A stretch of 22,740 bases of DNA. Origin: Bacillota bacterium (GTDB lineage: Bacteria > Bacillota > Clostridia > Christensenellales > Aristaeellaceae). Each line of letters starts with the position of its first letter. The first letter of the stretch is position 1. The stretch is taken from contig JAEZTL010000058.1 of assembly GCA_023421395.1 (NCBI GenBank), positions 1 through 22,740 on the forward strand. The letters run 5' to 3'. The position numbers and the translations under genes are program-made. The notes beneath the pieces were generated by a model. It saw only the letters and a list, made by a program, of their open reading frames with translations, was not told the origin of the DNA and did not search any database. This document shows positions 7,082 to 14,784 of the stretch, piece by piece.

Positions 7082-7549
7082 CTATGCGCGGTCAATTTGT
7101 ACCATCAGCTCAATTTCCACCGGAATGTTACCCGGCAGCACGTTGACACCGATGGCGCTGCGGGACGGGCAGCCGACTTCCTCGCCGAAAACATCGATCA
7201 GCACACGGCTGGCGCCGTTGGCCACGGCGGGCTGCTGAAAGAAATCGTCCCGGCTCGCGACGAAGGTCAGCATCTTGACGACGCTTTTCACCCGGTCCAG
7301 CGTGCCCAGGTCGCGCTTCAAGATGGCGAGGGCGTTCCGCATGCAGTTTGCGGCGGCCTTCTGCCCCTCTTCCACCGTCATCTCCCCCAGCTTGCCCTTG
7401 GGCGAGGGCGCGCCGGGCAGATCCGGGCCGCAACCCGAAACACAAAGGATGTCCGAAAATCCCTTGGTCTGGACATAGAGCCCCGCCCGATCGGGCGGAT
7501 CCGGCAGCCGGATGCCCATTTCCATCAGTCTCGTCTCAATTTTTCCCAT
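7082..7549 (-). CDS. RidA/YjgF/YER057c/UK114-family enamine/imine deaminase
   Basis: This 155-residue protein belongs to the RidA superfamily, trimeric cytosolic proteins that hydrolyse reactive enamine/imine intermediates such as 2-aminoacrylate released by PLP enzymes. Seen: the strand LCVSGCGPDLPG (about 36-47), the MRNALAILKRDLGTLDRV helix, and near the C-terminus GCPSRSAIGVNVLPGNIPVE, holding the arginine that binds the substrate carboxylate in RidA. It is longer than the usual 125-130 residues, as in several RidA subfamilies. The ATG at 7549 has AGAGGTG upstream, inside the end of the PLP-lyase gene, with only five bases between stop and start. Tight coupling to a PLP lyase fits a detoxifying or product-releasing role. 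It is the last gene of the second D-amino-acid operon. Confidence 0.85.
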   Translation of the reverse strand: MGKIETRLMEMGIRLPDPPDRAGLYVQTKGFSDILCVSGCGPDLPGAPSPKGKLGEMTVEEGQKAAANCMRNALAILKRDLGTLDRVKSVVKMLTFVASRDDFFQQPAVANGASRVLIDVFGEEVGCPSRSAIGVNVLPGNIPVEIELMVQIDRA

Positions 7550-7554
7550 GGGAA

Positions 7555-8682
7555 TCACCTCTTTCTGAGGGCCTCGACCGCCTCGCACACGGCCCGGGCC
7601 ACTTCGCCCACCTCGTCCGGGGACAGGTTGTAGGCGTTGAGAAACATCGCGTTTTCCGGCATTCCGAATTCCGGCGGATATACGCCCACGTCCACGGGCT
7701 TTTTCCGGGCGCGGGTGTACCCGTTGACCGCCTTCGCGGACACGCCCCCGGGCAGCGAGGCGATGAGCAGCGGTTGCTCCGTGCCCAGCCGGCCCTCGGA
7801 GACCAACTCCGCGCCGATGTCCGCCGCGGCGAGATCGTCCCGGAGCGCTTCGAGCATTTCAAGCTGACGCCGATAGCGCCCTTCGTCACCCACAAAAAGC
7901 TCCAGCGCCGTGATAAACCCGGCCAGTTCCTCCTTACCGGTTTTGAAGGCGCGGCCGACCCTGGGATTGGGGCAGGCGCTCATACGGCAGCCTTCAACCA
8001 GGGCCTTCCGCCCGACGATGAGCCCGGTGGACTGGGGCCCGCGGATGTGCTTGCCCCCGCTGAAAACGGCCAGATCCGCGCCCAGTTCCCCGGTGTAGTG
8101 CCAGAGATTCGACGCGGGGGGCAGCTGCGCCGCGGCGTCCACCACCACGGTCAGCCCCGCGGCCTTGAGCCTGGGAACCGCCTCCTCGCAGGTGGGCACG
8201 TCCTTTTCATACAACGAGCCCGCGAACAGGAAGGCCGCGGCGCATCGCCCATCCGCCGCGCGGATCATGGCCTCCACCGTGGGCGCCACCGGCACGATCT
8301 CCGCGCCGGTCATGCCGATGAGCCGCCAGTAGGGAATCATCTTCCGAAACGCGCCGTCAAAGACCAGCACGCGGTTTTTGGAAAAATCCCCGGCGAAGGG
8401 AATCCGGTCATGCAGCGATTCGTCCAGGCCGCAGAGACAGCTGGCCGCGCTCAGGATGACGCCCGCAGCCGCGCCGCTGGTGACGAAGGCCGCCTCGTTC
8501 CGGGTGAGAAGCGCCGCGCGCTCGCACACGGCGTCCATCAGCTTTCCCATATCGATAAAGCCGCGCCCGGCTTCGCGCATCGCCTCGAGGGTCTCCGCCG
8601 CCATCAGCGAGCCGCCCAGGTTCGTATAGGTCTCGCTGGCGTTGATCAGCGGAGTCAGCCCCATTTTCTCATAAAAGCCCAT
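7555..8682 (-). CDS. SelA/DgaE-like PLP-dependent lyase (aminotransferase class V fold)
   Basis: This 375-residue protein is a fold-type I PLP enzyme of the SelA-like group that includes DgaE-type D-glucosaminate-6-phosphate ammonia-lyases. Seen: the start GLTPLINASETYTNLGGSLM typical of that group, TSGAAAGVIL (about 69-78) as the phosphate-binding region, D182 in VVVDAAAQLPP for the pyridine nitrogen, and the Schiff-base lysine K211 in FSGGKHIRGPQSTG. In the family such enzymes eliminate ammonia from substituted D-amino acids. The neighbours (D-amino-acid deacylase before, RidA after) suggest it acts on a free D-amino acid and forms an enamine that RidA hydrolyses; this is inference. A GGGGG ribosome site precedes the ATG, 13 bases after the deacylase stop. 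Selenocysteine synthase itself is unlikely: the protein is too short and the context wrong. Confidence 0.75.
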   Translation of the reverse strand: MGFYEKMGLTPLINASETYTNLGGSLMAAETLEAMREAGRGFIDMGKLMDAVCERAALLTRNEAAFVTSGAAAGVILSAASCLCGLDESLHDRIPFAGDFSKNRVLVFDGAFRKMIPYWRLIGMTGAEIVPVAPTVEAMIRAADGRCAAAFLFAGSLYEKDVPTCEEAVPRLKAAGLTVVVDAAAQLPPASNLWHYTGELGADLAVFSGGKHIRGPQSTGLIVGRKALVEGCRMSACPNPRVGRAFKTGKEELAGFITALELFVGDEGRYRRQLEMLEALRDDLAAADIGAELVSEGRLGTEQPLLIASLPGGVSAKAVNGYTRARKKPVDVGVYPPEFGMPENAMFLNAYNLSPDEVGEVARAVCEAVEALRKR

Positions 8683-8695
8683 CGCAATCCCCCGT

Positions 8696-10276
8696 TCACT
8701 CGCCGCGCTTCAGTGCGCGTCCGCTGAGTTCGCCGGTCAGCGTGCCTTCGCGCATCACGAGAAGGCCGTTGACGAAGAGGCTCACCACGCCCACGGGTTT
8801 CCTCCGGGAGAAGGCATCATCGGCCCCGTCCTCCACGCGCTGATAGTCCATCAGGCACACGTCCGCCTGCTTGCCGGGCAGGAGCTCGCCGCGATCCTTC
8901 AGATGGTAAATTTCCGCCGGCTTCCCGGTGAGCTTACGGATGATGGTTTCCACCGGAACGCCGCGCCGGCGCATCTTGGCGATGATCCGGGCAAAGGCGC
9001 CGCTGGTGCGCGGGTGCGACAGGCCGCCGGTGGGGATGGAATCACTGCCGATGGTGTAGCGCTCGTCGAGGAACAGCCGGTACTGGTCATCATAGAGCTT
9101 CTCCTGAAGTTCCGCGGATTTGAACTCGACGCCGTTGAAGCCCAGCTCCAGCTCGTTCTCCACCAGCAGGCGGATCACCGCCTCGCAGGGCGTCTCGTCA
9201 TGCGCCCGCGCGACTTCGTCGATGGTCCTTCCCCGGTCGGGGCTGTAGGGATCACGCGTCAGATAGATGCGGCCGGTGGCGCCCGCCGGGAAGAAGAAGC
9301 CGTAGCGGTGCTCCAGGTCCTTCATCAGCCGGGGCCGCAGCGCCGGGGACGTGAGCCGCGCAAGAATCGCGTCCGGCCCGCCCTCCTGCGCCCAGTCGGG
9401 CAGCACCGCCATGACCAGTCCGGAACCCACGAGGTACGGATAGAATTCGAAGCTGACCTGCGCCCCGGCGCGGATGGCGCGCTCGAACGGCGCGGTCACG
9501 TCCGTATAGGGCTCGAATCCGCCGGTGCGGTGGTGCAGCATGTTGGTGCGCACCAACGTCTCCTCCGTTACCCGGGCGATTTCATCCATGGGCTTAAAGT
9601 CCGGGTTGTTCACATCCAGCCGCATATGGACACAGAACAGGCCGTCGCGTGCCTTGACGCCGCGGCACAACTCAATCAGTTCCCGTGTGTCGCTGTAGCC
9701 GCCGGGGTAGTAACTCAGACCCACCGAGAGTCCCAGCGCGCCTTCTCTCAGCGCGCCGTCCAGCGCCGAGAGCGCCTTTTCCAGCCGCTCACCGGTCAGC
9801 GGGACGTTTTCGTAGCCGCATGCGGCCTGCCGGACGGCGTTGTGGGAAGCCATCGCGCCGACGTTGACCGCGCAGCCGTCAAGGAGCGACAGAAATTCTG
9901 AAAAGCTGCTCCAGCGCGGGCAGGTGGCGGGCAGGCCGCCGAAAATGCCGGAATTCATCCGGATCGCGCCGTCCAGTTCTTCCGGGGCGATGGGCGCGAA
10001 GCCCAACCCGCACTGGCCGACGATCATTGTGGAAATGCCCTGATACAGCGCGTTTGGCTGCTGCCGGTTTTGCATGAGGGCCAGGTCCGCATGGGTATGG
10101 GCGTCGATCAGACCGGGCGTCACCAGGAGCCCCCGGGCGTCCACCGTCCACACGCCCTCCGGCGCGTCCACGCGCCCGACGGCGGCGATCTTGTCCCGGC
10201 GGATCAGCACATCGCCCGCATACGGCGGCCTGCCGGTGCCGTCGACGATCAGCCCACCCCGAATCAGACAGTCCAT
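8696..10276 (-). CDS. N-acyl-D-amino-acid deacylase-like amidohydrolase (divergent copy)
   Basis: A 526-residue cytosolic metal-dependent amidohydrolase of the D-aminoacylase family, which removes acyl groups from N-acyl-D-amino acids. Seen: N-terminal beta-sandwich start DCLIRGGLIVDGTGRPPYAG, metal motif H60-T-H62-AD, C89 in VGQCGLG, H217 in CVHMR, D412 in GSDSIP, HPRTSG (421-426), and the closing GELLPGKQADVCLMD segment. The segment matching the usual ISHxK metal-histidine motif reads NMLHHRTGGF (about 245-254), a clear departure from the second copy in this window, so the acyl group or residue handled may differ. AAGGAGA lies nine bases before the ATG and overlaps the end of the YheO-type regulator gene, so the pair is one operon. 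Gene order continues to a PLP lyase and RidA. Confidence 0.78.
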   Translation of the reverse strand: MDCLIRGGLIVDGTGRPPYAGDVLIRRDKIAAVGRVDAPEGVWTVDARGLLVTPGLIDAHTHADLALMQNRQQPNALYQGISTMIVGQCGLGFAPIAPEELDGAIRMNSGIFGGLPATCPRWSSFSEFLSLLDGCAVNVGAMASHNAVRQAACGYENVPLTGERLEKALSALDGALREGALGLSVGLSYYPGGYSDTRELIELCRGVKARDGLFCVHMRLDVNNPDFKPMDEIARVTEETLVRTNMLHHRTGGFEPYTDVTAPFERAIRAGAQVSFEFYPYLVGSGLVMAVLPDWAQEGGPDAILARLTSPALRPRLMKDLEHRYGFFFPAGATGRIYLTRDPYSPDRGRTIDEVARAHDETPCEAVIRLLVENELELGFNGVEFKSAELQEKLYDDQYRLFLDERYTIGSDSIPTGGLSHPRTSGAFARIIAKMRRRGVPVETIIRKLTGKPAEIYHLKDRGELLPGKQADVCLMDYQRVEDGADDAFSRRKPVGVVSLFVNGLLVMREGTLTGELSGRALKRGE

Positions 10277-10288
10277 GGGCCCATCTCC

Positions 10289-10957
10289 TTACTGGTTCTC
10301 CTTGTCCGTCTTTTCGCCGTTTCGCAGCTTGTCCAGCGTGGCGTAAAGCGTATACTTGGAGATCCCCAGGAACTCGCACACGCGCTCGCCGGACTTGGTG
10401 ATCAGAAACGCGCCGCTCCGGTCGAGGTGCTGGATAAAGCTGACGCGGTCGTCCTTTGTCATGTCCGCCGCACTCTTCCCCACCAGCCGCTCGCCCTCTT
10501 CCAGCAGGTGCTCCAGAAGCTGTTTGACGTCCTTGGCAAACACCTCCGGAGTTCTGCCGGCCCTGTCGGCGCTCATATTGTTCATTTCGTGCAGATACTG
10601 CTCGTACTTGACGGACTGGGTGATGTCCGTGTTGACGCACAGCGCGCCCACCACGCGGCCGGAATCATCCCGCATGTACATGGACGAGGAACGCAGTACC
10701 TTCGCGTCCGGCGTGTAGGTAATGTAATTGTAGCGTTCGCCGTCCACCACCGTGCCGCGCAGCACTTCCAGCCCCAGGTTGCTGCCGCAGTCGCCCACGC
10801 GCCGCCCGGTGATGTGGCCGTTGCGGATGTCCACGATGGTCCTGTCGTAATCGCCGGTCAGATCGTGCAGCACGATCTCGCAGTTGTAGCCCATGTGCTG
10901 CTCCAGAAGGTCCATGACCTGCCTGAGCAGAGGGCGCTGCTCCTCGATGGATTCCAT
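10289..10957 (-). CDS. YheO/DauR-like transcriptional regulator (PAS-like domain plus HTH)
   Basis: A 222-residue cytosolic regulator. Residues about 1-115 form the YheO-like PAS domain (NCEIVLHDLTG near the start, RDDSGRVVGALCVNTDIT near the end). Residues about 150-212 form the helix-turn-helix with FLGISKYTLYATLDKLR. This architecture is that of DauR, the D-arginine-utilisation repressor of Pseudomonas, and of the broader YheO family. That fits its place at the head of an operon for D-amino-acid enzymes. The ATG at 10957 is chosen because AAGGCGG stands eight bases before it; a GTG three codons earlier is too close to that site. The deacylase gene follows 12 bases after its stop. Whether it represses or activates, and its ligand, cannot be told from sequence. 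Confidence 0.83.
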   Translation of the reverse strand: MESIEEQRPLLRQVMDLLEQHMGYNCEIVLHDLTGDYDRTIVDIRNGHITGRRVGDCGSNLGLEVLRGTVVDGERYNYITYTPDAKVLRSSSMYMRDDSGRVVGALCVNTDITQSVKYEQYLHEMNNMSADRAGRTPEVFAKDVKQLLEHLLEEGERLVGKSAADMTKDDRVSFIQHLDRSGAFLITKSGERVCEFLGISKYTLYATLDKLRNGEKTDKENQ

Positions 10958-10982
10958 GATCGCCACCGCCTTACTTTATTTC

Positions 10983-11011
10983 ATTTTACCATACTAATTT
11001 TCTGATTACAA
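10983..11011 (-). promoter_or_regulatory. Promoter of the YheO-regulator/deacylase/lyase/RidA operon
   Basis: TTGTAA (11011-11006) and TAAAAT (10988-10983) on the minus strand are 17 bases apart, giving a start near 10976 and a leader of about 20 bases. A 12-bp inverted repeat lies directly upstream. Confidence 0.65.
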
Positions 11012-11012
11012 G

Positions 11013-11054
11013 ACAAATAGCCGCGGAAATCTAAATTTTCTTGCGGCTATTTGT
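11013..11054. repeat. Long inverted repeat upstream of the YheO-operon promoter
   Basis: ACAAATAGCCGC (11013-11024) pairs perfectly with GCGGCTATTTGT (11043-11054). The AT-rich loop can itself pair further. It may terminate the upstream racemase operon (its minus-strand 3' arm is T-rich and runs into CTTGT), or serve as a regulator site touching the -35 element. Confidence 0.5.
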
Positions 11055-11073
11055 GGATAAGCAGACGTTTTTT

Positions 11074-11133
11074 CGGGAAAATCCCGCGATATTTCAGAAT
11101 TCTTTTTAGAATTCTTCCAAGCGGCTCGCCGCT
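11074..11133. repeat. Cluster of three small palindromes after the racemase gene
   Basis: CGGGAAAATCCCG (11074-11086), AGAATTCT-TTTT-AGAATTCT (11096-11115) and AGCGGC-TC-GCCGCT (11120-11133, overlapping the racemase stop) follow one another. None has a proper T tract on the minus strand. Together with the 11013-11054 repeat they probably mark the boundary between the two D-amino-acid operons. Confidence 0.45.
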
Positions 11134-12199
11134 ACTCCCCAACACAAGTCTTGTGGACGTAGGGCGACGTACAGGCGCGCAGCACGCTGGCGTAACCGGC
11201 GGCGAAGGTCATCCTGTCGCCCACCCGGAAATCGCGCCCGCAGTGGGTGACGTCCATCAGCAGGTGGTCGCTGGACGCGCCCAGGATGATCGCCCCCGGG
11301 TCTTCCGGCGTCAGCGCATCCGGCTCCACATCCTGCCGTCCGACGGCGAGGATCACCCGCCGGATGGGCCCCCGGTCCACCCACTCGTGGGTATGGCCAA
11401 AGGCGTCGGTGCCAATCTCCCCCCACGGCATGGAGGGCTTCACATTCGCCTCCACCACCTCCGCCGTCAGGCGGTAGGCGTCGCCATGATAGCCGGGCAC
11501 CCTCCGGTCGCCCTCACCGATGCCCACGTGGATCAGCGCACCGGTACGCAGATGATTGACCTCCGCCGGCACGCCGCCGGAGATCAGCAGTTTTTCGGCG
11601 TAGGAGCCGCCGCCGGAGATCCATGGGACTGGAACGCCAAGCCGTGCCTCAAGCTCGTTCCTCGCGCGCACCAGCCGCGTGAGATTTTCACGGGAGGGCA
11701 CCACGCCGCCATAGCAGATGAAATTGGCGCCGACGCCCTGAAGCGCGAGCCCCGGGAGCGACACAATTTCCCGTGCCAGCGCAAAAAGCGCCGCCTCGTC
11801 CGGGCAGCCCTCCCGGAGGTCTCCCAGTTCCAGCATCGGAAGGACGCCGTGAACCTTGCCCGCCTTGACCGCCGCGGCGGAAAGCGCGCGGGCGGCGGCG
11901 GGTTCGGACAGGAGCGAACAGTCCGCCAGCATTACGGCGCGCGCTGCTTCGGAGATCATCGGAATCCGGAGCAGCAGCTTCGGCACAGGGATGTGCCGGA
12001 TGCGCTCCAGGTTATCCAGCCGGGAATCCGCCAGCATCGTAAAGCCTTCGTCCACCAGCGCCTGGGCGACGCGGGGCTCCGCGCAGCAAACCTTGGTGAC
12101 GCCCGCCGGTTCGATGCCGTGGGCGCGGCAAAGCGACAACACCTTCCGGGCGTTGTCGCGGATCTTTGAGAGGTCGATTGTCAATCGCGGATCGCTCAT
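11132..12199 (-). CDS. Ornithine/alanine-racemase-type PLP enzyme (Orr-like, fold type III)
   Basis: A 355-residue cytosolic PLP enzyme with an alanine-racemase N-terminal barrel. The start RLTIDLSKIRDNA and the Schiff-base lysine K36 in GVTKVCCAEP match the ornithine racemase (Orr) subfamily of Clostridia. Further Orr-type marks are LADSRLDNLERI, LLRIPMISEA, LELGDLREG and FICYGGVVPSRENL. Such enzymes interconvert D- and L-forms of ornithine or other amino acids. Its ATG overlaps the deacylase stop in an ATGA junction, so it is coupled to an enzyme that frees D-amino acids; racemisation of the product to the L-form is the natural inference. A cell-wall alanine racemase is less likely given the operon. 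Threonine-aldolase-like members of the fold have a different N-terminus. The substrate is not fixed by sequence. Confidence 0.82.
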   Translation of the reverse strand: MSDPRLTIDLSKIRDNARKVLSLCRAHGIEPAGVTKVCCAEPRVAQALVDEGFTMLADSRLDNLERIRHIPVPKLLLRIPMISEAARAVMLADCSLLSEPAAARALSAAAVKAGKVHGVLPMLELGDLREGCPDEAALFALAREIVSLPGLALQGVGANFICYGGVVPSRENLTRLVRARNELEARLGVPVPWISGGGSYAEKLLISGGVPAEVNHLRTGALIHVGIGEGDRRVPGYHGDAYRLTAEVVEANVKPSMPWGEIGTDAFGHTHEWVDRGPIRRVILAVGRQDVEPDALTPEDPGAIILGASSDHLLMDVTHCGRDFRVGDRMTFAAGYASVLRACTSPYVHKTCVGE

Positions 12200-13752
12200 G
12201 GCCGCGCGCTTCCCCGCCTTCTCAGAAGCTTTCCGTTGAGGGCGCCGTTATAGCGGCCACCCTCGATGGTCGCCTGGCCGTCCACTAGCAGGTATTCGAT
12301 GCCCCGCGCGTAGCGGCGCGGATCCTCGTAGGTGGAATCTGAGCCCAGCGCCGGCACATCCATCAACGCGATGTCCGCCTTCATGCCGGGGCGCAGAATC
12401 CCCCGGTCAAAAAGCCCGATCTTCTGCGCGGGCATGGAGGTGGACTTTCGGATGGCCTCCTCGAAGGTCAGAAGGCCGCGCATTGCGACGAAATCGATGA
12501 GCGGCTTGACAAAGCTGCGGTAATTGCGTGGGTGCGGCTTGAAACCGCCCGATTCGGGCAGCGCGGAGCCGTCGGAGCAGATCATCGAAAGAGGATGGGT
12601 GAAGATGGCTCTATTTTCCTCTTCCGACACGCCGCCGGAGATGATGCCGATGTTCCAGTCGGCGGCGCACAGCTCGATGGCCGCGCGCCAGGGCGCAAGC
12701 CCCATCCGCTCCGCCGCCTGGGCGAGCGTCAACCCCTGAATTTCAGGCCGCGCCTCGCTTTCCGTCAGGATGGTGTCCTCCGCGGTGCAGTCCCGGAGGA
12801 TGTTTTCCCATCCAACCGCCGGGTGGTCCAGCTCCCACGCGAGCCTGCCTTTCAACGCTCCGTCCGCCATCATTTCAAGAAAGCCCTCGTGCCCCCGCGC
12901 CCGGGCCCAGGGCGGCAGGCAGCTGGCCAAGCCGGTATGGCAGTAGTTTTCCGGGTAGGCGTCACAGGTAATCTCCATGCCGAAGCGGCGGTAGTAGGTC
13001 ATCAGGTCCAGCAGCGTCTTCGTCAGCCCGAAATTCTGCCGACCGGAGGCCTTCAGGTGGGAAATTTCCAGCCGCGCACCGGTGCCCCGTACGCCCTCGA
13101 CGGCCTCGAGAAACGCGTCCACCATGCCGTCGGACTCGTTGCGCATGTGGGTGGCGTAGAGCCCGCCGTAGCGGCCCACGATCTTGAGGAGCCGGGAAAC
13201 TTCCGCCGGGGTCGAGAAGATGCCCGGGTCGTAGATAAGCCCCGAACTCATGCCGAAGGCCCCCGCCTCCATGGCTTCCGTCAGAAAAAGCGCCATCTTT
13301 TCGTGGTCGCGCTCGGTCAGTTTCTCGTCCTCCATCCCCACGGCCCGTGCGCGGATCGCGCCGTGGCCCACCAGCATCGCCAGGTGATTGCCCTTGGGCA
13401 GCGCCTCCAGCGCATCCATGTGCGCTTTAAAGTCCCCGTCCGCGTTGCGGGCGAGGCCCGCGCCGAAGGTCGGGTTAAAGCAGATGCCGCAATTGCCGCC
13501 CAGCATCGTGGTGACGCCCTGATAGAGGTAGTTCTTCGCCTCCGGCGCGTCCCAGATGCGCATGTCGCTGTGGTTGTGGATATCGATCTGGCCGGGCGTG
13601 GCGGTGAGCCCGTCGGCCATGATCTCACGCCGGCCCGAAAGCCCCGCGCCGATGGCGGCGATGGCGTCGGCGTCCACGGCAATATCCGCGTAGAACGCCG
13701 GCGCGCCGGTGCCGTCCACGACGCGGGCATTTCGGATCACGATGTCATACAT
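12196..13752 (-). CDS. N-acyl-D-amino-acid deacylase (D-aminoacylase)
   Basis: A 518-residue amidohydrolase with every landmark of canonical D-aminoacylases: H59-N-H61-SD, C88 in GGNCGICFNP, MSSGLIYDPG (168-177), H202 in THMRNES, H232 in EISHLKASG, D394 in CSDG and KPHPRNY (406-412). In the family zinc is bound by the cysteine and histidines, and the aspartate acts as the general base. The reaction is hydrolysis of N-acyl-D-amino acids to the free D-amino acid plus a carboxylate, in the cytosol. GGAGGG precedes the ATG. It follows the transporter ATPase gene by 15 bases and overlaps the racemase gene by four, so it processes what the peptide-type transporter imports. Confidence in the family is high; acyl and side-chain preference are unknown. 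Confidence 0.9.
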   Translation of the reverse strand: MYDIVIRNARVVDGTGAPAFYADIAVDADAIAAIGAGLSGRREIMADGLTATPGQIDIHNHSDMRIWDAPEAKNYLYQGVTTMLGGNCGICFNPTFGAGLARNADGDFKAHMDALEALPKGNHLAMLVGHGAIRARAVGMEDEKLTERDHEKMALFLTEAMEAGAFGMSSGLIYDPGIFSTPAEVSRLLKIVGRYGGLYATHMRNESDGMVDAFLEAVEGVRGTGARLEISHLKASGRQNFGLTKTLLDLMTYYRRFGMEITCDAYPENYCHTGLASCLPPWARARGHEGFLEMMADGALKGRLAWELDHPAVGWENILRDCTAEDTILTESEARPEIQGLTLAQAAERMGLAPWRAAIELCAADWNIGIISGGVSEEENRAIFTHPLSMICSDGSALPESGGFKPHPRNYRSFVKPLIDFVAMRGLLTFEEAIRKSTSMPAQKIGLFDRGILRPGMKADIALMDVPALGSDSTYEDPRRYARGIEYLLVDGQATIEGGRYNGALNGKLLRRRGSARP

Positions 13753-13767
13753 GGTTTTCCCTCCGCT

Positions 13768-14784
13768 TCAGCGTATCGACAGTCCCTCGATCGGTGCGCG
13801 CAGGCACGCCGCGAAATGGCCGGGCCGGATCTCCCGGAGCGGGGGCCGGTCCTTCCCACAAGCTTCAATCGCGTAGGGGCACCGCGCCATGAGGCGGCAG
13901 CCGGTGACACCGCGGCGCATCGTCCGCTTCGCGTCGTAAACCTCCACCTGCCCGCTGATCTCGCCGGTGAGCATGAACCGCTTGCGGCCGCGCAGCCTCG
14001 GATTCGACGCCGGCGCGGATGACAGAAGCCCGCAGGCGTAGGGGTGCAGCGGTTCGTCCATCAGCTGCTCCACGGACGCCATCTCCATCATCTGTCCCAG
14101 GTACATGACCCCGATCCGGTCGGACACGTACTTGACCACGTCGAGGTCGTGGGTAATGAAAAGGTAGGTCAGCCTGTCCCGCTGCTGAAGGTCGAGCAGA
14201 AGGTTCAGGATGTGGGCCTGCACCGAAAGATCCAGCGCGCTGGTGGGTTCGTCCATCAGAAGGAACTTCGGCTTCAGCACGATGGCCCGGGCGATGGACG
14301 CGCGTTGCTGCTGGCCGCCCGAGAGCTGGTGCGGGTAGCGCGCCAGAAGGTCCGGCGTCAGCTGCACCTTTTCAAGGGCCTCCCGGAGAAGTCCGTCCAT
14401 CTCCTTCGGGGAAAAACCATGCACCTCCAGCGGCCGCCTGAGCGTCTGGCCGATGGTGGCCCGCGGATTCAGCGAGGCGCTGGGGTCCTGAAACACCATG
14501 CCCATGCGCTTGCGAAGCTCCTTGAGTCCCGAGCCCTTGAGCGTGGAGATATCCACGCCATCCACCAGCACCTGCCCGGCGCTGGGGCGCTCCAGGCCCA
14601 GCGCGATGCGGGCCACCGTGGTCTTGCCGCTGCCGCTCTCCCCCACCAGGCCGAAGGTCTCGCCGTCCCGGATGGAAAAGGACACATCGTCCACCGCGCT
14701 GACGACGGTGTATCTGCGCCGGAAAAGCCCCGATGCGGTGACGAATTTCTTCGAGATGCCCGCGACCGTAAGTACGTCAGCCAC
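13768..14784 (-). CDS. Oligopeptide/dipeptide ABC transporter ATP-binding protein (DppF/OppF type)
   Basis: A 338-residue ATPase on the cytoplasmic face of the importer. Seen: Walker A GESGSGKT (48-55), Q-loop VFQDPSASLNPR, signature LSGGQQQR (154-161), Walker B FLLMDEPTSALD (174-185), and the C-terminal peptide-transporter extension with C-x(n)-MARCPYAIEAC. The GTG at 14784 is taken as start: it overlaps the DppD stop by eight bases and has AAGGGGGG before it. A longer frame to 14865 would run back through the DppD gene. The position after DppD is the normal gene order. Partner of DppD in a heterodimeric ATPase for the family-5 binding-protein transporter. Confidence 0.93.
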   Translation of the reverse strand: MADVLTVAGISKKFVTASGLFRRRYTVVSAVDDVSFSIRDGETFGLVGESGSGKTTVARIALGLERPSAGQVLVDGVDISTLKGSGLKELRKRMGMVFQDPSASLNPRATIGQTLRRPLEVHGFSPKEMDGLLREALEKVQLTPDLLARYPHQLSGGQQQRASIARAIVLKPKFLLMDEPTSALDLSVQAHILNLLLDLQQRDRLTYLFITHDLDVVKYVSDRIGVMYLGQMMEMASVEQLMDEPLHPYACGLLSSAPASNPRLRGRKRFMLTGEISGQVEVYDAKRTMRRGVTGCRLMARCPYAIEACGKDRPPLREIRPGHFAACLRAPIEGLSIR

